A DNA stretch of 64,000 nucleotides from Bacteroidota bacterium (lineage in GTDB: Bacteria > Bacteroidota > Bacteroidia > Bacteroidales > F082): contig JADJXJ010000001.1 of assembly GCA_016715945.1 (NCBI GenBank), forward strand, positions 496,001-560,000. The letters run 5' to 3'. The number at the start of each line of letters is the position of its first letter. Position 1 is the first letter of the stretch. Under the pieces are notes generated by a model. That model saw only the letters and a program-made list of their open reading frames with translations, was not told the DNA's origin and did no database searches. Of the stretch, positions 46,701-54,763 are shown in pieces. Both the position numbers and the translations under genes were made by a program.

Positions 46701-48209
46701 GGTTCCGAATTCGTGTCGGATCACCCGGCACAGGATAAGCTGTCATTTTTCACCCTCGAAGCCTCCTACGATCTGAACAAATACGCCATAGAAGCCAGGG
46801 AGGTAAAAATTCTGCGTGTGGCCGATGCCGCAGTTTTCCCGGGCGATGGCAGGATCACCATCCTGCGTGACGCACGCATGATGCCCCTCGAGGAGGCGGT
46901 CATCATAGCCGACACTTCCAACAGAATGCACCGTATCGAGAATGCCAGGGTGGAAGTCCTCAGTCGTTTAAAATACAATGCATCAGGAAATTACGCTTAT
47001 AAAGATGTCAATGGAACGGTAACCATCGTACACCTTAATAACATATCCCCCGATAATGAGGGAATCACAGTAGCCCGCGGTAAAGTTGAACAATCGGATC
47101 CGCTGATGCTTAACCCCTGGTTTGCATTTGCAGGCGAGGTTATCTTGTCGGCAAAACTGAAAACCCTCCGCTTTTCGGGAGGTTACCGTCCGATACACAA
47201 CTGCTTCGAGAGCGCAAACACCTGGGCGCGTTTCGATACCCTTGTCGATCCGACCAATGTGCGCCTGCCCGTCCGACCGGTCATGACCGACCTCGCCGGC
47301 AACCGCATCAACTCCGGCTTGTTCTACTCCGCAGCCCAGGACCGCTACCGGGCATATCTGCTTCAGAATCCGGGGGGCGCCGAATCTGTTGTGGCCGCTG
47401 TATCCGGACTGATATACTTTGACAGGCCTACCCTCTCGTTTAAGGTTGAGCCCACTGAAGGCGACACCCGCGATTACCTCTGGCTCAATACCAACCGCTG
47501 CATCATCAGCGGTCAGGGGCAGCTCGACCTCGGCCTCATGATGCCAGGTGTAAATCTCAGTACATTCGGCAATTACAACTACCTAACAATTCCAGACAGC
47601 CTTTATTTAGACCTGAGCCTTGCCTTAAGTTTCCCGGTCGACGATAAACTAATCGGGCTGATGGCCGACAGCCTTGCGGCAGCCAATTTGCCCGGCGCTG
47701 CCCTCAATCAGGGCAACTATCTGTTTGCCGCATCAAAGCTGATCAGCGCTGCCGAAACCGAACGACTTGGCAACGAAATAGCCCTTTATGGCAGCCCGCG
47801 ACGGTTGCCCGACAAATTGGTCAATACATTGTTCTTTAGCGCCATACGATTGAAGTGGAACCCCGAAACCCGTTCATTCATCTCAATGGGTTCACTCTCC
47901 CTGGCAAGCATAAACCGTACGATGGTCAGCAAAACTGTTGATGGCTTCATCGAGCTCGAGCAATCCCGTGTGTCCGACGGTTTCAGTTTTTACCTCATGC
48001 CAACAGCTAAGCAATGGTACTTTTTCAACTACCGTTCCGGCCTCATGCAAATGTTGTCCTCCTCCGATGCATTCAACACCGCGCTGGCTTCCATCAAGGA
48101 CGACAAACGCACCATCACCGACAGCCAGGGCGATAAATATGAATACACCCTTGCCAATCGCAGACGCATGGTTGATTTCTTGAGAAAGATGCAAAATGTT
48201 CAATTTTAA
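43749..48209 (+). CDS. large exported protein of unknown function (1,486 aa)
   Basis: Signal peptide (LVLIITYFGVLPVAFAQ), then ~1,460 residues of alternating helical (residues 25-170) and beta-rich segments. There is no repeat, membrane anchor or T9SS tail that I can recognise. Tyr and Phe are frequent in the beta part and the terminal residue is Phe (NVQF), a feature of outer-membrane barrels, but this is weak evidence. It lies 18 nt after prmA and 15 nt before plsY, suggesting co-expression with housekeeping functions and an envelope role. I do not recognise a characterised homologue. Confidence 0.8.
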   Translation: MNRICRSLVLIITYFGVLPVAFAQQNQSPEAFFSGLQQRLAERQSQPQVEMISRQVAAILAGIADGKLSPQQAERLQKASARMDALRMRPWPNQSTLLAMAWSHLSETSPIKGLDAWLYQLELLLADRDTRPAERLLDQTAQLLDRQRLAGRGTTNWYLRAGQASFVYDTTLILRLADATLACATLRDSLRIYQTSGELAFIPQQFSGRGGKAGWERFGLAPDEAWVEFEQYRIDMNRPQVSASPVVAYFPGRLNQAVQGSFEDQVYNAPANERTPHPRFRSLLDVLELPNIYPGVDFAGGILMQGRSLIGIGGTEIPASLIFRQGSRTIAIARSQQFDLSRQQTRSQRTAISFVFENDSLFHPGLDFSYDNNRRRLTALRTNEGRGRAPFTSTYHKLLLYPEAAYWIIDENQVHFRSFDGLNTTSRASLVSQSYFAEPEFRRLQMIDEIHPMYQINRYISETNAGNTIPLNFLATYLRKPPEQVVALVLNLVERGYLLYDGETNVITVLPAFFQTIEASTGREDYDVIRLDSETPARVSNFILNISDFSLTVDGVDEVVLSEKQGVQLVPEGKQVVFGKNRDFRFKGHVRAGLFDFYAREAVFEYEPFNLQFSLVDSLAFSVLRNDLPSGAKPEYVKVRNVIANLTGTLRIDEPRNKSGRNDMAEFPSFTSTGESYVYFDQPYIQQGTLRRESFFYVVDPFRIDSLSNFSTENFRITGYLNSGTMFPVIREQLNVMPDYALGFTHKLPPEGYPMFGGLAQYYTELSLSGDGFKGTGQLDYQTSKFFSRQFRFYPDSVSAITDSWQMAQQLGEVQFPDGKGELLKLLWNVPKNTASVKTLKDAANLYDLANFLGVVELSPEGARASGKLSFEQATVSSRWFELLASSFVADTADFSLMPSEGIKPAFLATDYRVNIDFEQRLGDFINLGSMSRLVFPFNQYSCTLDEAQWLMDQNLILLNNRKMASRIRLSELSEYDLISLNLSGSEFVSDHPAQDKLSFFTLEASYDLNKYAIEAREVKILRVADAAVFPGDGRITILRDARMMPLEEAVIIADTSNRMHRIENARVEVLSRLKYNASGNYAYKDVNGTVTIVHLNNISPDNEGITVARGKVEQSDPLMLNPWFAFAGEVILSAKLKTLRFSGGYRPIHNCFESANTWARFDTLVDPTNVRLPVRPVMTDLAGNRINSGLFYSAAQDRYRAYLLQNPGGAESVVAAVSGLIYFDRPTLSFKVEPTEGDTRDYLWLNTNRCIISGQGQLDLGLMMPGVNLSTFGNYNYLTIPDSLYLDLSLALSFPVDDKLIGLMADSLAAANLPGAALNQGNYLFAASKLISAAETERLGNEIALYGSPRRLPDKLVNTLFFSAIRLKWNPETRSFISMGSLSLASINRTMVSKTVDGFIELEQSRVSDGFSFYLMPTAKQWYFFNYRSGLMQMLSSSDAFNTALASIKDDKRTITDSQGDKYEYTLANRRRMVDFLRKMQNVQF

Positions 48210-48224
48210 ATAATTACATGAGTT

Positions 48225-48857
48225 ATGGGTTATTTGATTCCGGTTCTTGTGGGCTACTTGTTGGGTTCGATACCCACAGCCGTATGGGTGGGCAAATGGT
48301 TCTACGGGGTGGATGTGCGCACCAAAGGCTCCGGCAACGCCGGTGCAACAAACACCATCCGCGTGCTTGGTGTGAAAGCCGGTATTCCGGTAATCATCGT
48401 TGATATCCTGAAAGGCTATGTGGCTGTGGCTTTGAGCCCGGTGCTTGCAAAAATGACCGGACTGACCGAAGTACCTGCGGTGCTCGACATCCTCGTTGCC
48501 GCAGCAGCTGTGATAGGCCACACTTTACCGGTATTTGCCCATTTCAGAGGAGGCAAAGGGGTGGCTACCTTGCTCGGTTCGGGCATAGCGCTGTTTCCGG
48601 TGGCAAGCTGGCTGGCCGTCCTGGTGTTTGTTGCTGTGCTGCTCGCATCGCGCTACGTGAGTGTGTCGAGCATGCTGGCCGGCTTTTCCTTCACACTCAT
48701 GGTGATCCTCTTTTTTCCGCCTCCCCACTGGACGTATTATGCGCTTGCCATTGGTGTCAGCCTGTTCCTCCCGATCACTCACCGGAAAAACATTCAGCGT
48801 CTGATCAATGGCACGGAGTCGAAAGTCAATTTCCGTAAAAAGCAGTCTACAACATAA
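48225..48857 (+). CDS. plsY: glycerol-3-phosphate acyltransferase PlsY
   Basis: A 210-residue inner-membrane enzyme using acyl-phosphate to acylate glycerol 3-phosphate, the first step of phospholipid synthesis. The three PlsY motifs are visible: GSIPTAVWVGKW, KGSGNAGATNTIRVLG, and GHTLPVFAHFRGGKGVAT, with about five helices. ATG at 48225 is in frame; an ATG at 48218 is not. Confidence 0.95.
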   Translation: MGYLIPVLVGYLLGSIPTAVWVGKWFYGVDVRTKGSGNAGATNTIRVLGVKAGIPVIIVDILKGYVAVALSPVLAKMTGLTEVPAVLDILVAAAAVIGHTLPVFAHFRGGKGVATLLGSGIALFPVASWLAVLVFVAVLLASRYVSVSSMLAGFSFTLMVILFFPPPHWTYYALAIGVSLFLPITHRKNIQRLINGTESKVNFRKKQSTT

Positions 48858-48927
48858 AAGCTTGTTCCTTTCACTTGGTGATGTGCTACAGGATTTAGTA
48901 ACTTAGCGCCTTAAATTTAACGAAGCT

Positions 48928-50055
48928 ATGAAGTTTATCATCTCCAGCCAACGGCTGCTGCGCAGCTTGCAGTCGCTCAGCGGTGTTTTGAGCGCCAGCA
49001 ATACGATTCCCATTCTCTATGATTTTTTGTTTAACCTGGATGGGCAGATACTCACCGTAACTGCATCGGACCTCGAGACAACAATGATTGTGAAGCTCGA
49101 AGCCGACATGGCAGAGGGCAATGGCGAAGTGGCTATACCCGCCAAGATGCTTCTCGAGATTCTTAAAACTTTCCCCGACATCCCGATCACCTTCCAGATT
49201 AACCTGCAAACCTATGCCATCGAGCTGCTTGCAGGCGAGGGTAAGTATAAGCTGGCCGGCCATCCAGGTGACGAATTTCCTCAGCCCCCCACACTCGAAG
49301 ACGCTGCGGGTATGACTTTCCCTGCCGAACTGCTGGTCAACGCTTTCGAAAAAACCATTTTTGCTGTGGGCAACGATGAGCTCAGGCCCACCATGTCGGG
49401 AGTTTTATGCGAGATGCTGCCCGATTACATCACTTTTGTGGCCACCGATGCTCATAAGCTCGTCCGCTACCGTCGCCGCGATATCTCAGCCCAGCAAACT
49501 GCTTCCATCATTCTGCCCAAAAAACCTATCAACCAGCTCAAAAGCCTGTTGGCTTCCAACCCCGATGCCAATGTTTATTTTGAGTTTACCAACAAGAATG
49601 CTTCGTTCGTATTTGAGAACTTTCGCCTGGTGTGCCGCTTGATTGAGGGTAAGTATCCTAATTATGAGGCAGTTATACCGGCACAAAACCCAAATAAACT
49701 CACCGTTGACAGGCTTGCCCTGCTCAACTCCCTCCGCCGTGTGGCTATCTTTGCCAACAAATCAACCATGCAGGTGAGGTTCAGGATTACCGGTCAGGAA
49801 CTGCTGCTTTCGTCCGAAGATCCGGATTTTGCCAACGAAGCAAAAGAACGGCTGAGCTGCAGCTACGACGGCGAAGACATGGAAATCGGCTTCAACTCGC
49901 GTTTCTTCCAGGAAATGCTGGCCAACCTCGAGCAGGATGCAATCAGGTTGGAAATGTCGGCACCAAACCGGCCAGGTATCCTCATGCCTGCCGAAAACGA
50001 CAATCCCGACGAAGACATCCTCATGCTCGTCATGCCGGTGATGATCAATTACTAG
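48928..50055 (+). CDS. dnaN: DNA polymerase III subunit beta (sliding clamp)
   Basis: A 375-residue clamp with three structural repeats. It begins MKFIISSQRLLRSLQSLSGVL and ends with the conserved DILMLVMPVMINY, where family members usually have a clamp motif such as YLVMPMR/L. Characteristic segments are TEFNHKL-equivalent TDAHKLVRYRR and EGKYPNYEAVIP. It is not next to dnaA or recF, which lies at 12069. A strong terminator follows. Confidence 0.96.
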   Translation: MKFIISSQRLLRSLQSLSGVLSASNTIPILYDFLFNLDGQILTVTASDLETTMIVKLEADMAEGNGEVAIPAKMLLEILKTFPDIPITFQINLQTYAIELLAGEGKYKLAGHPGDEFPQPPTLEDAAGMTFPAELLVNAFEKTIFAVGNDELRPTMSGVLCEMLPDYITFVATDAHKLVRYRRRDISAQQTASIILPKKPINQLKSLLASNPDANVYFEFTNKNASFVFENFRLVCRLIEGKYPNYEAVIPAQNPNKLTVDRLALLNSLRRVAIFANKSTMQVRFRITGQELLLSSEDPDFANEAKERLSCSYDGEDMEIGFNSRFFQEMLANLEQDAIRLEMSAPNRPGILMPAENDNPDEDILMLVMPVMINY

Positions 50056-50086
50056 CAGCTCCAAAATTTTTTTCTTCAAGACAAAG

Positions 50087-50110
50087 CCCGCATTATTGCG
50101 GGTTTTTTTT
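50087..50110 (+). terminator. intrinsic terminator of dnaN
   Basis: CCCGCA (50087-50092) pairs with TGCGGG (50097-50102) around TTAT, followed by eight T. It lies 31 nt after the dnaN stop. Confidence 0.93.
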
Positions 50111-50156
50111 TGAACTTTTTTACATCCAGGTGTGTTTAATTGCAAACAATAACAAA

Positions 50157-50912
50157 ATGAGAGGGAAGTTAATTGCATTAACCTGGCTTTTGGCCATGAT
50201 CATGCTACATGCCTGTTCGGGTACCGGAAGGCAGCTCGGTGGAACACCAATCACCGAAACCATAACAAAAACTTATGCCGACGGCAATCTGCAACTTGAA
50301 CTAAGTTTCCTGGCCGGACGCGCGCACAATCATCCCACCTTTGCAATCTGGCTCGAAGATACCGAAGGCCGGCTCATTCAGACGATTTTCGTAACACGCT
50401 CCATTGCAACTGGTTACTTTAGTTATGCCGATGCCGGTGATGGAAAATGGAAACGAGAGCCTGGTAGGAGCATTCGTCCGGCAGCCCTGCCGGTGTGGTT
50501 GCACAAACGCGAAGGAGCCACAGATGGTTTTGCCATGCCTACTCCTGAGAACCCGGTTGCCGATGCTTTTACCGGTCCTACGCCTAAATCGTCCTTTAAC
50601 CTCAACGCCAGCCCGGTCGATACAATTCCGTCGCGATTCAGAGTGCTGGTCGAGGTCAATCAACCCTGGGACTGGAACAAAACCTGGCACAACGACCGCT
50701 TTCCCGGAAATCTCGACTATCGCTCTTCGGCCCAGCCAAGCCTGATTTATGCGGTTGATATGAATCTGAATGATCTGATGGCATCTTATGTCCTCAACCC
50801 AATAGGCCACGGCCACCCCTACGGCGAAGACGGACGCATCTATACCGATCTCACCGGACACACTACCGCGCTCGATATATTCAGGCAGATTAAACTTAAT
50901 GTCAGGAGATAA
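50157..50912 (+). CDS. hypothetical lipoprotein (DUF2271-like?)
   Basis: 251 residues. ATG at 50157 opens a lipoprotein signal (LTWLLAMIMLHAC). The mature part is beta-rich, with FAIWLEDTEGRLIQTIFVT near the start and FRVLVEVNQPWDWNKTWHND later, a pattern recalling DUF2271 periplasmic proteins; this is a tentative match. It ends 13 nt before the TonB-dependent receptor, so the two probably act on the same nutrient, perhaps as receptor plus binding protein. Confidence 0.65.
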   Translation: MRGKLIALTWLLAMIMLHACSGTGRQLGGTPITETITKTYADGNLQLELSFLAGRAHNHPTFAIWLEDTEGRLIQTIFVTRSIATGYFSYADAGDGKWKREPGRSIRPAALPVWLHKREGATDGFAMPTPENPVADAFTGPTPKSSFNLNASPVDTIPSRFRVLVEVNQPWDWNKTWHNDRFPGNLDYRSSAQPSLIYAVDMNLNDLMASYVLNPIGHGHPYGEDGRIYTDLTGHTTALDIFRQIKLNVRR

Positions 50913-50925
50913 ACTACCATCGGTT

Positions 50926-53307
50926 ATGAAAAACTTTTTTGCCACCATATTTGTTTGGATTGCAGCAACCTTTTCCCTTTTGGCACAAAATGCGCAGGTA
51001 CAAGGCAGGGTTGTGGATGCCACAAGCAACGAACCGCTTCCTTTCGCCAACGTCATTATCGTGGGTACCAATACCGGCGCCACCACCGACTTCGACGGAA
51101 GATTTACGATAACAGGCCTCAGACCAGGATTCATCACCCTCGAAGCTACCTATGTGGGCTATGTCAACACCCGCTCTGCCGAGATTCAGGTGACCAATGC
51201 CAGGACCGAATTTGTCGAGATCCGTATGAAAAATGCCGGCATCGCGCTGCAGGAGGTCGAGGTAGTGGCCAACCCGTTTCTCCGCACCGAGGAAAGCCCA
51301 CTCTCGCTCCAGCGGCTCACTGTATCCGAAATTGAAACCAGTCCAGACAGCAACCGCGACATCTCCCGCGTTATCCAATCACTTCCGGGTGTAGGTTCAG
51401 GCCTGTCGTTCCGCAACGACATCATCATTCGTGGCGGCGGCCCCTCCGAAGCCCGATTCTTTCTCGATGGCATCGAAATCCCGACCATCAACCACTTTGC
51501 TACCCAGGGCTCAAGCGGTGGGGCAGTGGGGATTCTGAATGCCGACTTCATTTCGGGTGTCGATTTCTACAGCGGCGCTTTTCCGGCCAACCGTGGCAAC
51601 GCCCTGAGTGGCATATTCGAATTTACCCAGAAAGAAGGCAACAAGGAAAAACCCAAATTCCGCTTCAGTGTTGGGGCCTCCGAACTTAGCCTCACTGCCG
51701 ACGGTCCTGCTGGCGACAAATCGAGCTACATCATTTCGGCACGTCGTTCCTACCTCCAGTTTTTGTTCGACGTGATTGGTCTGCCATTTTTGCCAACTTT
51801 CAACGACTACCAGTTGAAATGGAAAACACGCTTTGATAAGAAAAACGAACTCACCATCGTGAGCATTGGATCGCTCGACCAATTCAGGTTGAACACCGGC
51901 ATTGCAAATCCCACCGAAGAACAGGAATACATTCTTACCTATCTTCCTGTAAATGAACAATGGAGCTATGCCATCGGCGGGGTGTACCGCCACTTCAAGG
52001 AACGTAGCTTCCAAACCCTGGTGCTCAGCCGGAATATGCTCAACAACACTACCTACAAATACCCTGAAAACAACGAATCGCGCCCGCGAATCCTTGACTA
52101 TGCCAGTCAGGAGATTGAAAATAAACTGCGCTTTGAGAACAATATCCGGTATGGCGATTACAAATTTGTTTACATGCTGGGCGCTGAATATGCCAAATAC
52201 AGCAACAATACCCGGCAACTCATCTTTCTGGGCAACGAAGCCATCAACCTGAATTACAATACTTTTCTAACCCTCGGTAAGTTTGCGGCTTCGGCACAGC
52301 TCAGCAAAAACTTTGTCAACGACAGGCTGACCCTCTCAGGCGGCATCCGCACCGATTTCAATACCTACAGCAGCAGGATGTCCAATCCGCTGCGCCAGCT
52401 TTCGCCACGCATTTCTGCCAATTATGTGCTCACCGATAAATGGGCAGTTACGGCCAATGCAGGTCGTTACTACCAACTTCCATCCTACACCACACTCGGA
52501 TTTAAGGATAACAGCGGGAACCTGGTAAATAAAGATAATGACCTGGATTATATAGCTGTAAATCAATTAATTGGTGGAGTTCAATATATCCCGCGCAACG
52601 ATTTGTTTTTCTCGTTCGAGACCTTCTACAAGGGCTATAGCCAGTATCCATTCTCGCTGCGCGATTCCATCAGCCTGGCCAACAAAGGTGCCAACTACGG
52701 GGTGCTCGGCGACGAACCTGTTACATCAACAAGCAACGGAAGGGCCTACGGTTTCGAACTTGTCAACAGAACAAAGCTCCGCAACAGTTTCAACATGATC
52801 CTCTCATATACCTTTGTGCGGAGCGAATTTGAAGACCGCACCGGAAAATTTGTGCCTTCAAGCTGGGATTTCCGTCACATTGGTGTGCTTACCGTAACGC
52901 GCAACCTGCCCAAAAACTGGATCGTGGGAGCCAAATGGCGTTTCGATGGCGGTCTGCCTTATACCCCGTTCGACCTCGACAAATCATCAATTATTGAAGC
53001 ATGGGATGCACAGGGGCAGCCCTATCTCGACTTCCGCAGGTTAAACCAGCTTCGTCTCGATCCTTATAACCAGTTGGATATCAGGGTGGACAAAAAATAC
53101 TTCTTCGACAGGTGGAGTCTGATGCTGTATCTGGACGTGCAGAATCTGTACAACTATCAGGCAAAAGGCCCTGATAATTATGTGCGCGAACGCAATCCTG
53201 ATGGAAGTTTCAAACTTTCCGACGACGGCACGCGATACGTATTACGTCCCATCCCCAACACCACCGGAACTATATTGCCTACCATTGGTATTATGGTCGA
53301 GTTCTGA
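50926..53307 (+). CDS. TonB-dependent receptor with carboxypeptidase-regulatory-like domain
   Basis: 793 residues. Signal peptide (FFATIFVWIAATFSLLAQ), CarboxypepD_reg-like Ig domain (VQGRVVDATSNEPLPFANVII...DFDGRFTITGL), plug (DISRVIQSLPGVGSG...DIIIRGGGPSEARFFLDGIEIP), then a 22-strand-type barrel ending in Phe (GIMVEF). It imports a ligand across the outer membrane using TonB energy; no SusD partner is present, so a classical polysaccharide locus is unlikely. Start at 50926 is chosen over an ATG at 50899 because of the signal peptide. The 3' 66 nt overlap the cold-shock-domain gene on the opposite strand. Confidence 0.93.
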   Translation: MKNFFATIFVWIAATFSLLAQNAQVQGRVVDATSNEPLPFANVIIVGTNTGATTDFDGRFTITGLRPGFITLEATYVGYVNTRSAEIQVTNARTEFVEIRMKNAGIALQEVEVVANPFLRTEESPLSLQRLTVSEIETSPDSNRDISRVIQSLPGVGSGLSFRNDIIIRGGGPSEARFFLDGIEIPTINHFATQGSSGGAVGILNADFISGVDFYSGAFPANRGNALSGIFEFTQKEGNKEKPKFRFSVGASELSLTADGPAGDKSSYIISARRSYLQFLFDVIGLPFLPTFNDYQLKWKTRFDKKNELTIVSIGSLDQFRLNTGIANPTEEQEYILTYLPVNEQWSYAIGGVYRHFKERSFQTLVLSRNMLNNTTYKYPENNESRPRILDYASQEIENKLRFENNIRYGDYKFVYMLGAEYAKYSNNTRQLIFLGNEAINLNYNTFLTLGKFAASAQLSKNFVNDRLTLSGGIRTDFNTYSSRMSNPLRQLSPRISANYVLTDKWAVTANAGRYYQLPSYTTLGFKDNSGNLVNKDNDLDYIAVNQLIGGVQYIPRNDLFFSFETFYKGYSQYPFSLRDSISLANKGANYGVLGDEPVTSTSNGRAYGFELVNRTKLRNSFNMILSYTFVRSEFEDRTGKFVPSSWDFRHIGVLTVTRNLPKNWIVGAKWRFDGGLPYTPFDLDKSSIIEAWDAQGQPYLDFRRLNQLRLDPYNQLDIRVDKKYFFDRWSLMLYLDVQNLYNYQAKGPDNYVRERNPDGSFKLSDDGTRYVLRPIPNTTGTILPTIGIMVEF

Positions 53308-53511
53308 CAAATGCGCATCCTTCATCTTGACGATGTTCACTGCCACGCGTCCCGGATAGAGCTCAACAATGGTGTAGCTTACCCTGTCGTGCAAGCTAAT
53401 CTCCTCAAGCAGCGATTGCATGTCGAAACGGATATACATCCCACTCTCGCCATCACGCACAAAACCATATCCTTTCGACGGAGTAAACTCCGTTACCACA
53501 CCAGTAGCCAT
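53242..53511 (-). CDS. cold-shock-domain protein
   Basis: 89 residues. The N-terminal ~65 residues form a cold-shock domain: GVVTEFTPSKGYGFVRD contains RNP1 (KGYGFV). The RNP2 strand reads MYIRFD instead of the usual VFxHF, so nucleic-acid binding may be altered. A ~25-residue polar Gly/Ser-rich tail follows. Probably an RNA chaperone. It overlaps the end of the TonB receptor gene by 66 nt, convergent. Confidence 0.85.
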   Translation of the reverse strand: MATGVVTEFTPSKGYGFVRDGESGMYIRFDMQSLLEEISLHDRVSYTIVELYPGRVAVNIVKMKDAHLSELDHNTNGRQYSSGGVGDGT

Positions 53512-53669
53512 TTTCCGAAAACGTTTGAAATTTTTGCAAGTTTAGGATTCCCGGCTTAATAAGATTTTACCTCTCTATTAACCTATGGTAAATAGTCAGC
53601 TTTCTGTCAAAAAAATGTGCTTTTCCGGATAATTGCAATCAGAGATACTGGCTTGAATTAATTATCAGG

Positions 53670-53677
53670 TATATTTG
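53670..53677 (+). promoter_or_regulatory. putative -7 element for the pyrB leader
   Basis: TATATTTG, an exact TAnnTTTG match. Transcription would begin near 53683, about 20 nt before the leader ATG and about 150 nt before pyrB. No well-spaced -33 box is evident. Confidence 0.5.
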
Positions 53678-53701
53678 CATTCCGGTAACACACATCAACG
53701 C

Positions 53702-53824
53702 ATGTTTCACCGGAAAGAAAATACAGGACAGGCTCCATCCATGGGTCTGTCTTTTTTATTGATTTCATTTCCGACGGCTTCTGCCGTCTTTTTTTTGTTC
53801 ATCAACAGCCTGAAATTCAACTAA
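53702..53824 (+). CDS. putative pyrBI leader peptide (40 aa)
   Basis: An uninterrupted ATG-to-TAA ORF that spans both leader hairpins and stops 12 nt before the pyrB ATG. It begins MFHRKENTGQAPSM and is Phe/Leu-rich later because it reads through T-runs (SFLLISF, AVFFLFINS). Its placement equals that of pyrL in E. coli, whose translation couples ribosome and polymerase movement. No Shine-Dalgarno is visible, as is normal in this phylum. A chance ORF cannot be excluded from one sequence. Confidence 0.5.
   Translation: MFHRKENTGQAPSMGLSFLLISFPTASAVFFLFINSLKFN
53727..53757 (+). promoter_or_regulatory. pyrB leader hairpin 1 (candidate pause hairpin) plus U-run
   Basis: Nine base pairs including two G-U (GACAGGCTC at 53727-53735 with GGGTCTGTC at 53743-53751), a 7-nt loop, then six T, continuing into a U-rich stretch to 53770. 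It could act as a pause site or as a weak terminator. Confidence 0.6.
53773..53796 (+). terminator. intrinsic terminator in the pyrB leader (candidate attenuator)
   Basis: Perfect stem GACGGC (53773-53778) / GCCGTC (53783-53788), loop TTCT, then eight T. It lies 40 nt upstream of pyrB and downstream of a candidate promoter, inside the leader ORF. No plus-strand gene ends nearby (the receptor stops at 53307), so control of pyrB is more likely than ordinary termination. Confidence 0.8.
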
Positions 53825-53836
53825 AATTCAAATTAC

Positions 53837-54745
53837 ATGAAAAACAAAAGTTTGGTTTCGATCAGCGATTACTCCAGGGAGGAGATATTGCGGATTCTTG
53901 ACCTGGCAGCAGAGTTCGAAAAGCAGCCACGACAGGAATTGCTTAGAGGTAAGGTGATTGCATCTCTCTTTTTCGAGCCTTCAACGCGCACGCGCCTGAG
54001 TTTCGAGAGTGCAGTGCAGCAGCTTGGCGGAAGCATCATTGGTTTTGCCAGTGCCGACACCAGCAGCGTGCGCAAAGGCGAGAGCCTCAAAGACACCATC
54101 CTCACTGTGAGCAACTATTCCGACCTTATCGTGATGCGGCACCCTGTCGACGGCTCGGCACGTTACGCCAGCGAAGTTTCTCCCGTTCCCATTATCAATG
54201 CAGGCGACGGCGCCAATCAGCATCCTACCCAGTGCCTGCTCGACCTGTATTCCATCCGCAAAACCCAGGGCAAACTCGAAGGACTGGATGTGGCTTTTGT
54301 GGGCGACCTCAAATACGGCCGCACAGTGCACAGCCTGGTGATTGCCCTCACGCAGTTCAACACCCGTTTCCATCTCGTTTCGCCGGTCGAGCTCAAATTG
54401 CCCAGCGCAGTCAAGCGCTACATCAAAGAAGCCAAACTGGAATATTACCAGTACACCGACCTGAACGAAGTCATACCCAATTGCGACATCCTCTACATGA
54501 CACGTATTCAGCGCGAGCGTTTCCCCGATCCGCTGGAATACGAAAAGGTGAAAAACTCCTACAACCTGAACAATCAGATGCTCGAAGATTCCAGACCCAA
54601 CCTCAAAGTACTGCATCCGCTGCCACGTGTAAACGAAATCAATGTGGACGTGGACACCAATCCAAAAGCCTACTATTTCGAGCAGGCACTCAACGGCGTA
54701 TATGTCCGCCAGGCCATTGTGGCAAGCATTCTTGGTCTTAAATAA
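53837..54745 (+). CDS. pyrB: aspartate carbamoyltransferase catalytic subunit
   Basis: A 302-residue enzyme joining carbamoyl phosphate and aspartate, the committed step of pyrimidine synthesis. The carbamoyl-phosphate loop is FEPSTRTR (Ser49-Thr-Arg-Thr-Arg53). The 80s loop with Lys80 is SSVRKGES, and [16 protein letters not shown] carries the His/Gln pair. The C-terminal HPLPRVNEI is the aspartate-domain signature. It is followed after 18 nt by pyrI, so the enzyme is the allosteric class B holoenzyme. Confidence 0.97.
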   Translation: MKNKSLVSISDYSREEILRILDLAAEFEKQPRQELLRGKVIASLFFEPSTRTRLSFESAVQQLGGSIIGFASADTSSVRKGESLKDTILTVSNYSDLIVMRHPVDGSARYASEVSPVPIINAGDGANQHPTQCLLDLYSIRKTQGKLEGLDVAFVGDLKYGRTVHSLVIALTQFNTRFHLVSPVELKLPSAVKRYIKEAKLEYYQYTDLNEVIPNCDILYMTRIQRERFPDPLEYEKVKNSYNLNNQMLEDSRPNLKVLHPLPRVNEINVDVDTNPKAYYFEQALNGVYVRQAIVASILGLK

Positions 54746-54763
54746 CCTAAAAAACAAATAGTT

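Noticed and set aside
50899..50925. Upstream ATG of the TonB receptor
   Set aside because: It lies within the end of the preceding gene and adds nine polar residues before the signal peptide; the ATG at 50926 fits better.
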